64,000 nt of DNA. Source: Caprella mutica. Lineage: Eukaryota; Arthropoda; Malacostraca; Amphipoda; Caprellidae. Shown here piece by piece: positions 35,002 to 46,317 of this stretch (position 1 is its first letter; every line of letters begins with the position of its first letter). A program made the position numbers and the translations under genes. The notes beneath the pieces are model-generated. The model was not told where the DNA came from and did not search any database. It was given only the letters and a program-made list of their open reading frames with translations. The stretch covers positions 1-64,000 of the forward strand of contig CANNZV010000334.1 in assembly GCA_947561585.1 (NCBI GenBank). The letters run 5' to 3'.

Positions 35002-38000
35002 CTTGAAGATCAATACTGAATAGGATATTCATGAGCATGAGGTTTTATTGAAACGAGGGATGGATAACAGTCACAAATATTTATTCATACTAATATTTTT
35101 TTTTACATAATTACATTGACTAATTCATTCACTCTAGTCCAAAATGTACCCTTCCTGGTTTAGATCTTCTCGCCGTTAAATCTAGAGTGTGTTCGATATG
35201 TAGGTTATGTTTAGCGTGTTGAATATCTGTTCGTTTTTTACAAGGTTGAGGAATGTTATAATCACAATCAGGTATATCAGGATGTCCGAAAGCGATTGAT
35301 TTTGTATTATCAAGCCAATACCTTTTCGTGTCAAGTTTAGATAGTGCTCGCTTTGTGTTAGTAACTGTAAATAGTTTATAATCTTTTTTTCTTATGTTTA
35401 CACATTCGACAGTTTTATACTTACATTCAATGTTTTTATGTATTTTCACGTAAATATCATGTCTCATTTCATGTTGTTTACATTTATTGATTCCTTTAGC
35501 AGTTTGTTTTGTTTCATTGTCAGATGTAAGAATGGAATAGCATTTCGGTTGCAATATGCAAATTTCAGAGACTTCAGAGTTTGCAAGCTCTGATTTCAAT
35601 TTCCCCAACTGTGATTAATGTCTATCTGAGTATAATTTATGGTTTGGTGGATAATTACTTAAATCTAAATGTTCTTTTAAGGACTTATCATTAAATTGAT
35701 CGGAGATCAAGAATGAGTTGGATCTTATAAAATATGAATCTGTATCGGTATACATTAAATTGATTTTATCATTAAATCTTTTCTTTAAAACATTATAGAA
35801 AAAATTGTACATGTAATATTTACTATGTTGGAGAATATACCACCCAATATAAATTGGTGTGTTCATTTTGATATTATCTGAAAACAATTTAATAATTACT
35901 GAGTTTTCGGAAAGAGGGATGACCTCTTTTAATAGTGGATTTCCTATATACCTCTCGAACATTGGTAATGAAGTGATTAATTTCGTATCAATCTGATTCT
36001 TACGTGCATTAAAGAGCATTTTTCCTAATACTGAATTATTCATAAGCTTCCAAATAGCACTTTCATATGAATTCTTTGAGTTTTTTCTAAGATTTATATT
36101 TTTGTTTATATAGCTACGGAAACATGACTCTTGTTTGAATTCAAATATTTTATGAATTCTTATAATTTTAACGCCTAACTTTAGATAGAGTTGAAGCAAT
36201 TGAATTGAAATAAGATATTCTTTTTGTGGGAAATGTGTTGCTGTGAGTTTTTTCGTGATATAGGACTCTGGCAAGTTGAGATTCTCAAATAGTTCCTTTG
36301 TGAAGGGTGATAAGTGATTGAAATCTGGTTTGAAATGATTTATCCCTAATGGAAGCTCGTCAGTAGCTCTTTTAACATCTTCAGGAATTTCAAAATCAAT
36401 CAATAGACAATATGTGTGATCACCATCAACATCAATGCTAGGAATGTCAAATTTTTCTATTTCATTTTGTGTGAGTTCACGCTTTTCTCCAATAGGCAGC
36501 TTATCATTCATTACTGTAGCATATAAGCTATTAAAATCAAGAAATAACCCTTCTGATATTTCCTCATTTGGATTAAAGTTGCATAGTGATGGATTGTTAA
36601 ATTTTTTATATCCCTCATTAGCTATTGTTAAACCATCCTGTATATTAGATTCGAAAAGGGATAAATCTTCAACGTTGTAAAGTAAATCGAAATTTCTTTT
36701 TGAGTTAAAAAGAGCTGAGCTGATAGCCAATGAAGGTAGGGTTATGAATTGACATGCATCCAACTCATGTTCTTTAAAAACTACATTGCGAAATTTCAAA
36801 AAGACTTCTGCAAGTAGAAAAACATCACATTGAAGATATAGTTTCATATAATCTTCAATGGTTTTACAGTTTGCTTCATTGTAAACTAATTGTGCAAAAT
36901 TATAATCTTCTTCAGAAACATTAGAATCTTTTAATGCACTGAAGAAATATTTATGTTCAGGTAATTCAGATTCTTGAAGTTTAGAGAAAGTTTAGAGAAA
37001 GAAATATCCCCTTCCTCAGTGATAATTGAACCACATTATCTGAATATCCTCTTTTAACTAACTCTGTCTTGAATAGATTAAAATCATGTCCTGACTTCTT
37101 CAAATCTTCTGTAAGATGATCAAGACTCCTTGGTAGAAAGCTACAGCTATCAATAAAACGAAGTGTTACTTTATCTCCTGTGTCTGCACTACCTCCATAC
37201 TCTACTGAAATTTGGATGATGTTTTGACCTGCTTTGCTAATGATGTTTGTTGTATACCCCCTATTAGATAACCAGTTTAGAATGAATGAGCTATCATATT
37301 TTGAAAAGTTGTGTGCAAGTATAGGGAGTTCATATCTTTTAGTTGAAATACTTGAATTGCAACTAAAACAGAGTGTTGCTATATAATTCCCTTTTATGAC
37401 TTTACCATATCTTTTAATGACCTGCTTATCCCACCCATGATGACGGTGTTTATCACGTCCATCTGGATGAATGAACTTATTATTACAAAACGCACAATTA
37501 GTGGCTGTATTATGTGTTTTCCAATCATTATCACCCATTACTATATTTTTATTCCATGTGGATTTATAGATCCCTACCAACTTTTTATAGTCATTTAAAA
37601 TATTATCAATTAATCTACCAGCATCATTTGTTGTTTCAATTCCTGAGGAAACAACATTATCATTCTCAGAATCCACTACTATATAGGAATATGAACACAT
37701 TTCATGTTCGTGTAATATATTGTTATGTTGATGTTTTTTTAATATTGATTCACAATCAAAGAAAGCAACAAATTTAGCTTTTTGTGTAGCTGCAAGTGCT
37801 CTAAACTTGTACTTCTCATCCTCATCGGGTAATTTAATATTTTGTAAGTAGTTATACTGCCTGCAAATAGTGATGTGTCTAGCATAATCTCCTGATATGG
37901 TGTTGAGGCAGAAAGTACAATAAGGGTTAAGTGGTCGTGTTCGATCCTTCTTTCTAGCATTGTGAATGAATCTTTGGATATCTGTTATTAAAACTACATG

Positions 38001-39087
38001 ATTTTCTTCGTTTATCGTGGAAAGATATATATATGGCAAATTTGGATCATTCTCACTTTTACGAAATATTTTTATGGAACACCTATTATCATGGTCTTCA
38101 AGTTGATATACTATTAATAACGATTGATGGCTCTTTCTATTTTTTTGAAATCTTCAATTGTAACTGTTCCATCATTTACATCCGGAAATGTGAAATATTT
38201 ACCTACATTTTTCTCATAGTGTTTCTTATCTGTTTTATCTCTTTTTGGAAATGTCCCATCCTCAATCATAAAGTGAGCGATGATTGAGTATTGAACACAG
38301 TTGATATTAGTGTTAATGTTTAATATAGAATAAGCACCTCCTAACTTTTCAGCTGTGGGTACATATTTTCCATAGCGTTTTAATGTACGCTCAGTATTAA
38401 AGATGGTGAGTTTGAGACTTTTTATAGAACTAAGTGTCCATCCACTACCTTTTGTCTTAGCATTATACAGATTAGTAATTAATAAATTAATCCAATGATC
38501 TACCATCTCTATCTGAATGTCGGATTTGGGTATGTGTGTATGATGGTCATAAGATTTTATCTCCCCTGTTTCTTGCAATCTTTCTAATTTTGACGTGAAA
38601 GTTACATAAATTTTATCATGAAAATTGGGAATATACCCCATTTCATGAAGAATTATGAAAATGTTTTCATTTAAATATGATGATAAATCTTCTGGTAGTG
38701 TAAATTCTGGCAAAAATGTAATGGTTTGTGTTATCACACGATTTTGAAAAGAAGAAGCATGATTTGAGACTATGTGTGATTGTATAGGAGATAGGGGTGG
38801 TGGAGTGTTAGCATCTGGTGTGAGAGGGGGCGGTGAGTTAACATCTGGTGATCTACGTTCATCTTCAGTAGACTCTAACCTTTTCCCTCCACCTCCTATT
38901 TCATTGGTTGGTGACATTTCTCCCTCTAGATATTGAGCAATACCTGCTATTCTATCCATTTCTTCATGAGAATAATGATCTGAGATTTAAAAAAAAAGTT
39001 ATATGATGAATAATGTAAAAAAAAAAGTTATATGATGAATAATGTAAAAAAAATAAATGTGTGTTAACATAAAATAATAATATTCAC

Positions 39088-39303
39088 CAGTGTTTGAAAT
39101 GTTTTCTAGATCTTCCCATTCAATATTTGGGTGATGAATAGTAGATTTCATTTCTTCTTCCAATATCTGTTGTGAATTCTCAAAAGATGGAAGAAGGTTT
39201 TCTAGTTTCTCCCAATCAAAATTTGATGGTGGGGTGGGTGAATTCATTACTTTTTGTAATAATTCCAACCCCATCTCCTTTATTTGTTCAGGTGTGTATT
39301 GAT
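39088..39303 (-). other. Predicted exon of the polymerase 5' array (72 codons, phase 1-1)
   Basis: Acceptor CACAG|AT at 39303 and donor ACTG|GTGAAT at 39088. It codes a Glu/Asn-rich helical segment with FDWEKLENLL and IEWEDLENI, two copies of one motif. The first residues (QYTPEQIKEMG) match the starts of the neighbouring exons. It encodes no stop. Confidence 0.6.
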
Positions 39304-39394
39304 CTGTGATAAATTTATAAGAAATTAAATATGATATAATGTACTAAAGCATAATGAATAAAATAAAAATGTGTCGATATTAAATTATAATCAC

Positions 39395-39538
39395 CATTGT
39401 TTGCTTGTACATCTTCAAATTTTGAAAGAGAGTTTGATAAATCTTCCCAATCAGTGTTTGGGTAATGGGTTAGTGAATTCATAGCCCTTTTTAATAATTA
39501 TAGACCAAACTCATTTATTTGTTCATGGGAGAGATGAT
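39395..39538 (-). other. Predicted exon of the polymerase 5' array (48 codons) with a stop
   Basis: Acceptor TTTCAG|AT at 39538, donor AATG|GTGATT at 39395. It starts HLSHEQINEFG and includes TDWEDLSN, matching the 39088-39303 exon. One in-frame TAA lies early in it, so this copy is decayed or skipped. Confidence 0.55.
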
Positions 39539-39664
39539 CTGAAAAAAAAAGTTACTAGATGAAATTTAAAGTAGTGTTGGTTTAAAAAAGTGGGATTACC
39601 ATCTTCAATATTTAAATTCGAATTCATGTAATTTAATCTATACAATTAGATTCATTATACTCAC

Positions 39665-40127
39665 CAATTGTAGATTTCTTTATTTCTCTTTGATCGTTTG
39701 AGATTTGTGTGATATTATTTACATCGCTATTATCCTCATTTCTTTTTTCTGAAATTTTTCCTCTCTCTAGAGGTTAAGTGATAGAGATAATTAGAATAAA
39801 ATATAGATGTATATATTTATTTATCATGGATAATGCGAGTAAACTTACCACCACCCAATTTACATTTTTTTTCAAGGGATGGAGATGACTCAAAATTTTG
39901 TTCTGTAATAAAATAAAATTCTATAAATAAAATATATAATTGTACATTAGCTGTATCGTTATTAACATGAGTTAATATCTAATCTAATTTATGTTTTTTT
40001 CCGTACGAGGAGCACGGGTCAAAATTTTCATCTGTAATGAAAAAAAAAAAAAAATTCAATAAATAAGTACACTTTTCATATAATCACATAAATTTTAAAC
40101 AACGCCACAAGTTTACACACCATTCAT
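39665..40127 (-). other. Further predicted small exons of the polymerase 5' array
   Basis: Exons inferred from splice sites: 39748-39665 (AAATTTCAG acceptor, G|GTGAGT donor, 28 codons), 39902-39849 (18 codons, QNFESSPSLEKKCKLGGG), a decayed copy of the latter from 40031 that lacks a donor (ENFDPCSSYGKKHKLD), and a possible first exon ATGAATG|GTGTGT (40127-40121). An alternative first exon, MNSNLNIED, ends in G|GTAATC near 39600. Every start leaves two bases of a codon and every end leaves one, so all introns are phase 1. Confidence 0.5.
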
Positions 40128-40308
40128 TGTCTTTCACACATACATTTGTTTGAAACTGTAGGGGTGTGATCATTGTATGTTCTCAATGACTCTCTCCCTC
40201 TGTGTGTATGTATGTGCGTGTCTAAGTCAAGCGAGGACACGCCTTCTGTAATCCACCCCTCTTAGATGAGTAGCTAATTAGTGTTCTCGTGTGAATCAAC
40301 TGACGAAC

Positions 40309-40710
40309 ATGACAATCACACAGCTCTTTAATATTGGAGATTTTGACATATCATATGATTCACAATATGACCGAATCAAGTTTAAATACTTAGATTCGTG
40401 GATTCCATTTTCTATACATAGCTTCTTAATGTTTTTACAATCATTAAGATTCAGATTTCCTGAAACAAATGATGAACTTTCGTTCACGATAAGACAGTTT
40501 CCATCTGCAATTGAAGTATTTCGTCTCAACGGAAATTATGTTATAATGTTCATCAGTCCTTCTCATCCTTCAAGAATGGTCATTGATGCCACAACAGTCA
40601 AAATTCTTACAACACATGTGTTATTGGAGAGAGTGGTTAACCTACAGAAAGGTGATAATCTACAGCTTCCTGGCGAATATGGAGAAACATCTGAAAGATC
40701 TTATTTTTAA
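40309..40710 (+). CDS. Polinton gene of unknown function next to the right TIR (133 aa)
   Basis: The only convincing plus-strand gene in the Polinton. The first ATG is at 40309; the same frame is open slightly further up, but only with a GTG. The predicted protein begins MTITQLFNIGDFDIS and is a compact alpha/beta-like sequence with no signal peptide, membrane span or known motif. It ends at the TAA at 40708-40710, about 50 bases before the TIR. It is divergent from the polymerase gene, sharing the 40130-40300 interval, which is relatively GC-rich and probably contains both promoters. The frame is intact. I do not recognise the family. Confidence 0.55.
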   Translation: MTITQLFNIGDFDISYDSQYDRIKFKYLDSWIPFSIHSFLMFLQSLRFRFPETNDELSFTIRQFPSAIEVFRLNGNYVIMFISPSHPSRMVIDATTVKILTTHVLLERVVNLQKGDNLQLPGEYGETSERSYF

Positions 40711-41236
40711 AATAATGAGGTGTATAGAATTAAGAATTGAAAATTTTCTATAGAATTATACGCATTTACTTTTAAAATGTTCAATTTCTTTTTTTAAATT
40801 AATGTATTAATATTCAGTGTTGGTGAATTCATTGTAATATATATATAGAAAATGTCTTTTTAATGTAATATACTTTTAAGTTGATTTAGAAAATTTCTTT
40901 AGCATTAAGTAGTTGATTCTTCTGTGAGAAAATAATAAAATATATTCACCTCTTCTGATCGCTAACTTGTTTAAAGTCAAATTGGCGATCACTAGAGGTG
41001 TATGTTATTTTATTGAAACTACGCCTGGACAACACCTCTTGGAATCCAAGAAGAAGAAGAAGATGGATGGATGGAGCCTACATTATATCTTAAATAATAT
41101 TATTTCATATAAACTATATTTAAAAATATTTTTTAGAACAGTATACCCACCTCTGTTCATTCTATTGTTTTCTATATGGTACATTTAGAAAGAAAATTTA
41201 ATAGGTTGAACTATGTCAATATTTTTTGGTCCATAT

Positions 41237-41570
41237 TGTTAGAATTAGGTTAAATTACAGTGGGTTAACAACGTTAAGACATAGAGTTTATTTAAAGAGT
41301 AATATGTTATACATATAGAAGTCTATTGGAGAGATGAGTGGAAAACATCTCTCACTGAGTAATGTAAAGAACCGACTGACTAAAGAATTGACCTGTGGTG
41401 ATATTTAACACTCACCGGAAATTGTAATGGACTTTAAACCTTAAGTCCGTTTCTCATAAAAGTAATACATTGTTTGTTAAACAATAGGTGATATAGCTGA
41501 GCTAGTCTCACAGGAAGTTGACATTAAACATATAAAGAGTGTGTAATACAATTAAACTAAAATTTCAACA
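41237..41570 (-). repeat. Copia 3' LTR (334 bp)
   Basis: It matches the other LTR except for a 19-bp segment (AACATCTCTCACTGAGTAA-like, near 41345) present only here and a few substitutions. Ends TG...CA. Confidence 0.95.
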
Positions 41571-41587
41571 CTCCTCCTCACACGACA

Positions 41588-43524
41588 TTATATATTTTTC
41601 ATGCCTATTAATTCTACTAATTTGGTAAATCTATCAGTAGGCAACGGTTTAGTGAATATGTCAGCAAGCATAGTTTCACTGGGGCAATACACAAGTTTAA
41701 TTGTGTTTGAAGCAACAAGATCTCTAATGTAATGAAATTTAATATCAATGTGTTTCGATCTAGGATGATTTTTAGCATTTTTAGCAATACAAATAGCTGA
41801 CTGATTATCCTCAAACAAAACTATAGGATTCTTATTAGGTACTTTAAGATCTAATAGTAATTTATTTAGAAATACAGCTTCTTGGGAGGCACCAGAGAGG
41901 GAAACATATTCAGCTTCAGCCGTTGATAAAGCAACACATGACTGTTTCACAGAGCGCCAAGAAATAATGGAATTATTTAACATAAAGCATTGGCCAGAAG
42001 TACTTTTCCTATCATCTCTGTTACCTGCCCAGTCGGCATCAGAATAACCTATCAACTCAGAATCTTCATTACCATATGTAATGCCAAGATCAGGTGTGCC
42101 CTTTAGGTATCTAAATATTCTCTTAATTGCAGACCAGTGCTTAGTGTTTGGATTGGAACAAAATTTAGAGACATTTCCAACTGCATAAGTTATGTCCGGT
42201 CTAGTTTTAGTAGATAGATACAGTAAGGCACCTACAGCTGACTGATATTTAGTTTTATCTACTAGTTCACAATCATCAGTAGTTGTTCCAAATGAGAATT
42301 AACATCAGCAGGAGTTAATACTGGTTTACCATTATTGAATTCAAATCTATCTAATAACTCGTTGACAAATGAAGATTGATTTAATGCTATTTTATTTTCG
42401 TCTTGTACGATTTTTATGCCTAAAAAATAGGATAATTTTCCTAAGTCTTTCATCTCAAATTTAGCACTTAAATCAGTCTTGATTTTAGTCAGGTCATCAT
42501 AGTTCTTACATGCTACAATAATATCATCTACATACACAGAAATGAAGCATGGAGAGTTATTGATTACTTTAACATATATACATGAGTCACAAGAGGACTG
42601 AATAAATCCTAAGGATTTAAGATATGCATCCAAAGCATCATTCCAACATTTGGGTGATTGTTTTAATCCATACATAGATTTATTAAGTTTACATACTAAA
42701 TCTTCTTTTCCTGGAATAGCATAGCCAGGAGGCTGTCTAATATAAACATTTTCTTTAAGATCCCCATTCAAAAAAGCAGAATTGACATCCAAGTTATGTA
42801 CAAATAATTTTTGTTTAGCTGCTAAAGATAACATGGTTCGCACCGATTCAAATCTCACTACAGGAGCAAAAATTTCATCATAGTCGATTTCAGGTCTCTG
42901 TAAAAAACCCTGAGCGACTGATCTAGCTTTATATGAAACCACTCTACCATCAGATCCCTTTTTCCTTTTAAACACCCATTTAGATTTAATTATGTTTAAA
43001 TCTGAGGTAGGTTTTACGAGTTCAAAAACTCTATGTTTCTCAAAAGCATTTAATTCCCTTTCCATGGCATGTTTCCATTTAGAGGATTCAGAACCGCTAT
43101 TAAGAGCCTCAGATACCGACCTAGGCTCGATATTGATATTCCCATTTACTAATAAACCCTCCTCCTCAAGCTGATCATGGCTATAATCCCAACTACCATA
43201 TCTAATAGGAGCTCGACGAATTCTAGACGATCGTCTAAGATCCTCATCCGGACTGATAGCTGGTACAGGTTGCGCATCAGGGAGGATTATTTGAGGATTA
43301 TTGTCAGGAGTTTGGTTCTCAGGCCCAGCAGGTTCTGAATCTTCTGAAGGGAACACCAGTGGAGAGGTAGGAGTCTCAATCAGTTGAGGGTTCTCAATCT
43401 TAGGTGAAACTGATTCATCAAAGGTTACATTCCTGGAAAAGAAGATTCTTTTAGATTCAACATCATACATCTTATACCCTTTAGTAACTGTGCCATAGCC
43501 AATAAACAGACATTTGGTAGCTTA
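41588..43524 (-). pseudogene. pol: Copia reverse transcriptase and RNase H
   Basis: After an in-frame TAA (43522-43524), the frame continues through the RT domain with HNLDVNSAFLNGDL (about 42780), a YGLKQSP motif (about 42660) and the catalytic YVDD (about 42530). It is broken by a frameshift near 42280 in the linker to RNase H. The RNase H part has SDADWAGNRDDRKSTSG, STAEAEY and EDNQSA, and ends at 41588, 18 bases before the LTR. RT and RNase H would copy the RNA into DNA inside the virus-like particle. The lesions interrupt the single polyprotein. Confidence 0.9.
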
Positions 43525-44643
43525 ATTTTCTAATTTTGATCGTTCATCTCGAGAAATATGCGCATACCCAGTGCATCCAAAAACTTTTACATGACTAACA
43601 TTAGGTTTTCTAAGATTTAAAGCTTCATATGGAGTTTTATTTCCTAAAAATGAATTAATGCATCTATTATTTAGATAATTTGCAGTATATAGTGCTTCAC
43701 CCCAGAATTCCTTATCAATTCTTGAATCAGATAACATACATCTAACTTTTTCCATAATAGTTCTATTAAATCTTTCAGCTAACCCATTTTGTTCAGGAGT
43801 TTTAGGAATAGATTTCTGGTGAATTATACCTACATTTCGTAAATGTGATTCAAACTTATTTGAGGTATATTCTCCTCCATTATCTGACTGCAAGGTTTTA
43901 ATTTTCCTTTCATAAATATTTTCAACCATAGCTTTCCATTCCAAAAACTTCTGAAACACATCACTCTTATGGGCAATAACATATATCCAGGAGTATCGAG
44001 TAGCATGATCAATAAAGGTCAGAAAATATGAATTATTACCCCTGGAAGTGGGAGTAATTTTCCCAAAGACATCTGTGTGGATTAAATCAAGAGGTTTACA
44101 ATTTTTCTTAATGCTTGTAGAAAAAGGTATTTTATGCATTTTCCCATTACAGCAGTGTTCACACACACCTTCTATAGCTTTTAATTTACTATCCAGACCA
44201 TTTACTGATTTAGTTCGGATCATTTTAGTCAAGTTATCGTTACCTATATGACCGAGTCTTCTATGCCATAGAAGGTTTACTTTATTTTGATCAACAGTTA
44301 CTGCAGCTTTATGTACTAAAGTATTTAGATAATAGAGTTGACCAACACAGTGAGCCTCAGCAATTAACTCTTTATTTTCGTTCAATATTTTACATTTATC
44401 CTTTTCAAAAATAATAGATTTATTATTACTTGTCATTTTTGACACTGATAGTAGATTAAAAGCTAGATTTGGCACATATAGTACATCATTTATTGTACAT
44501 TTTCTACTTCCACCACCTGGTATATTCACAATAACAGAAACATTTCCTAGTGAAATAGCTTGCAAAACATCTCCATTACCTACTTTAACATTGATAGGTT
44601 TGCAAAAAATTTGCAAAATCTTTACATAAATTTTTATCACCAC
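43522..44643 (-). pseudogene. pol: Copia protease end and integrase
   Basis: Zinc-binding His/Cys site in HRRLGHIGNDNL and CEHCCNGK, then the catalytic DDE: HTDVFG, QSDNGGEY, and the Glu in NGLAERFNRT. It is followed by a typical Copia FGC-YAHI segment. It ends at the TAA 43522-43524, which lies in the middle of the normal polyprotein; the frame stays open beyond it, so this is a nonsense mutation. A frameshift near 44600-44640 separates it from gag and the active-site part of the protease. Confidence 0.9.
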
Positions 44644-45502
44644 TCATGTGTGATGAAGAGCCTGAATCTATTATCCAAATATTACTGTCGGTATATTTGT
44701 TACAAAGAGCGATATCATTAGCAAACATTGTGTGATTAAGTTCTATATGACTTACATTTACACCATTTGGCTGGTTTTGAGTTCTGTTAGTTTGAGAATA
44801 CCGTTTAAATTTGAAGCAGTCATTCGTCATGTGTCCCAATTTTTTGCAAAAATGGCACTTGATTGACTTTTTATTTACTGCAGCATCAATCTGAGTATTT
44901 GATAATGCCAAAGCATCATTGGATTTAATACTCAACTTTTCAGCTTCTCTCCGGAGTGTGTCAGCTACGGTAATCCAGGTAGGGATGTCTGTCTGTGCTT
45001 CAAGTGCGGTAACAAGCACTTCAAACGGCTCTGGTAGTGATGATAGGAGACAAATAATTTTATCCTCTTCACTGATCACTTGATTTAACAAGGCAAGCTC
45101 TTGAAAAACTTCAGTTAGTTCTTTCAAATGGGAGTTGAGTAGTTCGGGAGACTTCAATTTTAAGTTGTAAAGTTTCTTCTTCAGACGAAATTTGTTCGCC
45201 CACGTGTTTTTCTGAAACGTTTCTTGAAGGGTGGTCCAGACAGCGTGTGGATCCGTGGGTTGTCCAACTAAGTACAATTGATCCGGTGAAATAGATAGTA
45301 CTATATCTGCCAGAGCTTTATTCTTGTTATTAGCAAAGGCAGCTTTAACCTCAGTTGAAGCGGAATCTATTGGAACTGGTTTAGATCCATCAGCAAAATC
45401 CATCAGTTTCTCTCTTAAGAGATACATCTTCATTTGTACCCTCCATGTGGGGTAATTATTTCCGTCTAGGGGAACAATCCCCGGTAACTTATTTGAAGAC
45501 AT
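44585..45502 (-). CDS. gag: Copia Gag with zinc knuckle and protease active site
   Basis: The first ATG is at 45502 (MSSNKLPGIVPLDGNNYPTW), giving the retrotrans_gag-type N-terminus. A zinc knuckle of form C-x2-C-x4-H-x4-C (CHFCKKLGHMTNDC) lies near 44840. The aspartic protease active site (WIIDSGSSSHMSG) lies near 44650. The frame then ends at 44585 after a shift that separates the protease remainder. Gag would form the virus-like particle. Confidence 0.9.
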   Translation of the reverse strand: MSSNKLPGIVPLDGNNYPTWRVQMKMYLLREKLMDFADGSKPVPIDSASTEVKAAFANNKNKALADIVLSISPDQLYLVGQPTDPHAVWTTLQETFQKNTWANKFRLKKKLYNLKLKSPELLNSHLKELTEVFQELALLNQVISEEDKIICLLSSLPEPFEVLVTALEAQTDIPTWITVADTLRREAEKLSIKSNDALALSNTQIDAAVNKKSIKCHFCKKLGHMTNDCFKFKRYSQTNRTQNQPNGVNVSHIELNHTMFANDIALCNKYTDSNIWIIDSGSSSHMSGDKNLCKDFANFLQTYQC

Positions 45503-46002
45503 GTTTTCAAAGTATTTATTATCATTCAATACTTAACAAACATAAACAAACAAAGCAGTTTAATTGATTTACTGTTTAACTGAATTGATGTTTTAAAATT
45601 ATTCTAATTCATAAGAATAACTTCACTGAATATAATTATTAATATTCAATTGGAACAGCAACACAAGTCTTAGTTCGCAAGAACCTTTTGTTGAAAGACT
45701 GTTTACCAAAGGATAAGGTCACAGATTTAAAGGTAATTTGTGACCTCTCTTGACACCTCTTCCGCACAAATACTAAATAATTATACTATAAAAACAAGTA
45801 CATTTTCGCTAGAGCAGTCAATATAATCGACCTCATTAGCGCGTTAACACGATATGCTCACACAAACGTTCGTGCGTATATGTTTCATTTAGTTTAACAC
45901 TTTTTCACTGCACTTCGTTTTTATTGATTACTGTAATAAACTTCTAACTTGTTTAAACATAATTTGATTTATAAACTCTTATCGTTCACTGGGCCAATAA
46001 CC

Positions 46003-46317
46003 TGTTAGAATTAGGTTAAATTACAGTGGGTTAACAACGTTAAGACATAGAGTTTATTTAAAGAGTAATATGTTATACATATAGAAGTCTATTGGAGAGA
46101 TGAGTGGAATGTAAAGAACCGACTGACTAAAGAATTGACCTGTGGTGATATTTAACACTCACCGGAAATTGTAATGGACTTTAAACTTTAAGTCCGTTTC
46201 TCATAAAAGTAATACATTGTTTATTAAACAATAGGTAATATAGCTGAGCTAGTCTCACAGGAAGTTGACATTAAACATATAAAGAGTGTGTAATACAATT
46301 AAACTAAAATTTCAACA
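46003..46317 (-). repeat. Copia 5' LTR (315 bp)
   Basis: Same sequence as the 41237-41570 copy, apart from a 19-bp deletion and a few substitutions. Confidence 0.95.

Larger units (their letters stand above)
35129..40127 (-). pseudogene. polB: Protein-primed DNA polymerase B with a predicted 5' mini-exon array, broken
   Basis: The main body runs from 38979 to 35129. Order: Pro-rich linker and N-terminal domain (38979 to about 38115), exonuclease domain with FFDCES (about 37750), then palm with motif A DFNSLYATVM (about 36530), a motif B-like KLMNNSVLGK (about 36040) and motif C YTDTDS (about 35750). The C-terminus has GKLKSEL and ends at 35129. Lesions: a frameshift near 38115-38145, an 11-bp tandem duplication (36980-37001) that changes frame, and an in-frame TAA (35615-35617). 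Motif B has Leu where Tyr is usual. Upstream, small exons on the same strand appear to splice into it (separate entries). It would replicate the element from its ends, using a terminal protein. Confidence 0.9.
41237..46317 (-). mobile_element. Copia (Ty1/Copia) LTR retrotransposon
   Basis: LTRs (TGTTAG...TTTCAACA on the plus strand) at 41237-41570 and 46003-46317, flanked by the 5-bp duplication CATAT (41232-41236, 46318-46322). Coding is on the minus strand. Next to the 5' LTR the minus strand reads GGTTATTGGCCCAGT, matching the Copia primer site for a fragment of initiator tRNA-Met. A polypurine tract (GTGAGGAGGAG) precedes the 3' LTR. The domain order gag, protease, integrase, RT, RNase H is that of Copia. 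Three coding lesions make it defective. Confidence 0.95.

Noticed and set aside
38979..40127. Unrelated intergenic DNA with chance splice sites
   Set aside because: Kept as a prediction instead: all exons have the same phase, several are similar to each other, and they lead into the polymerase frame.
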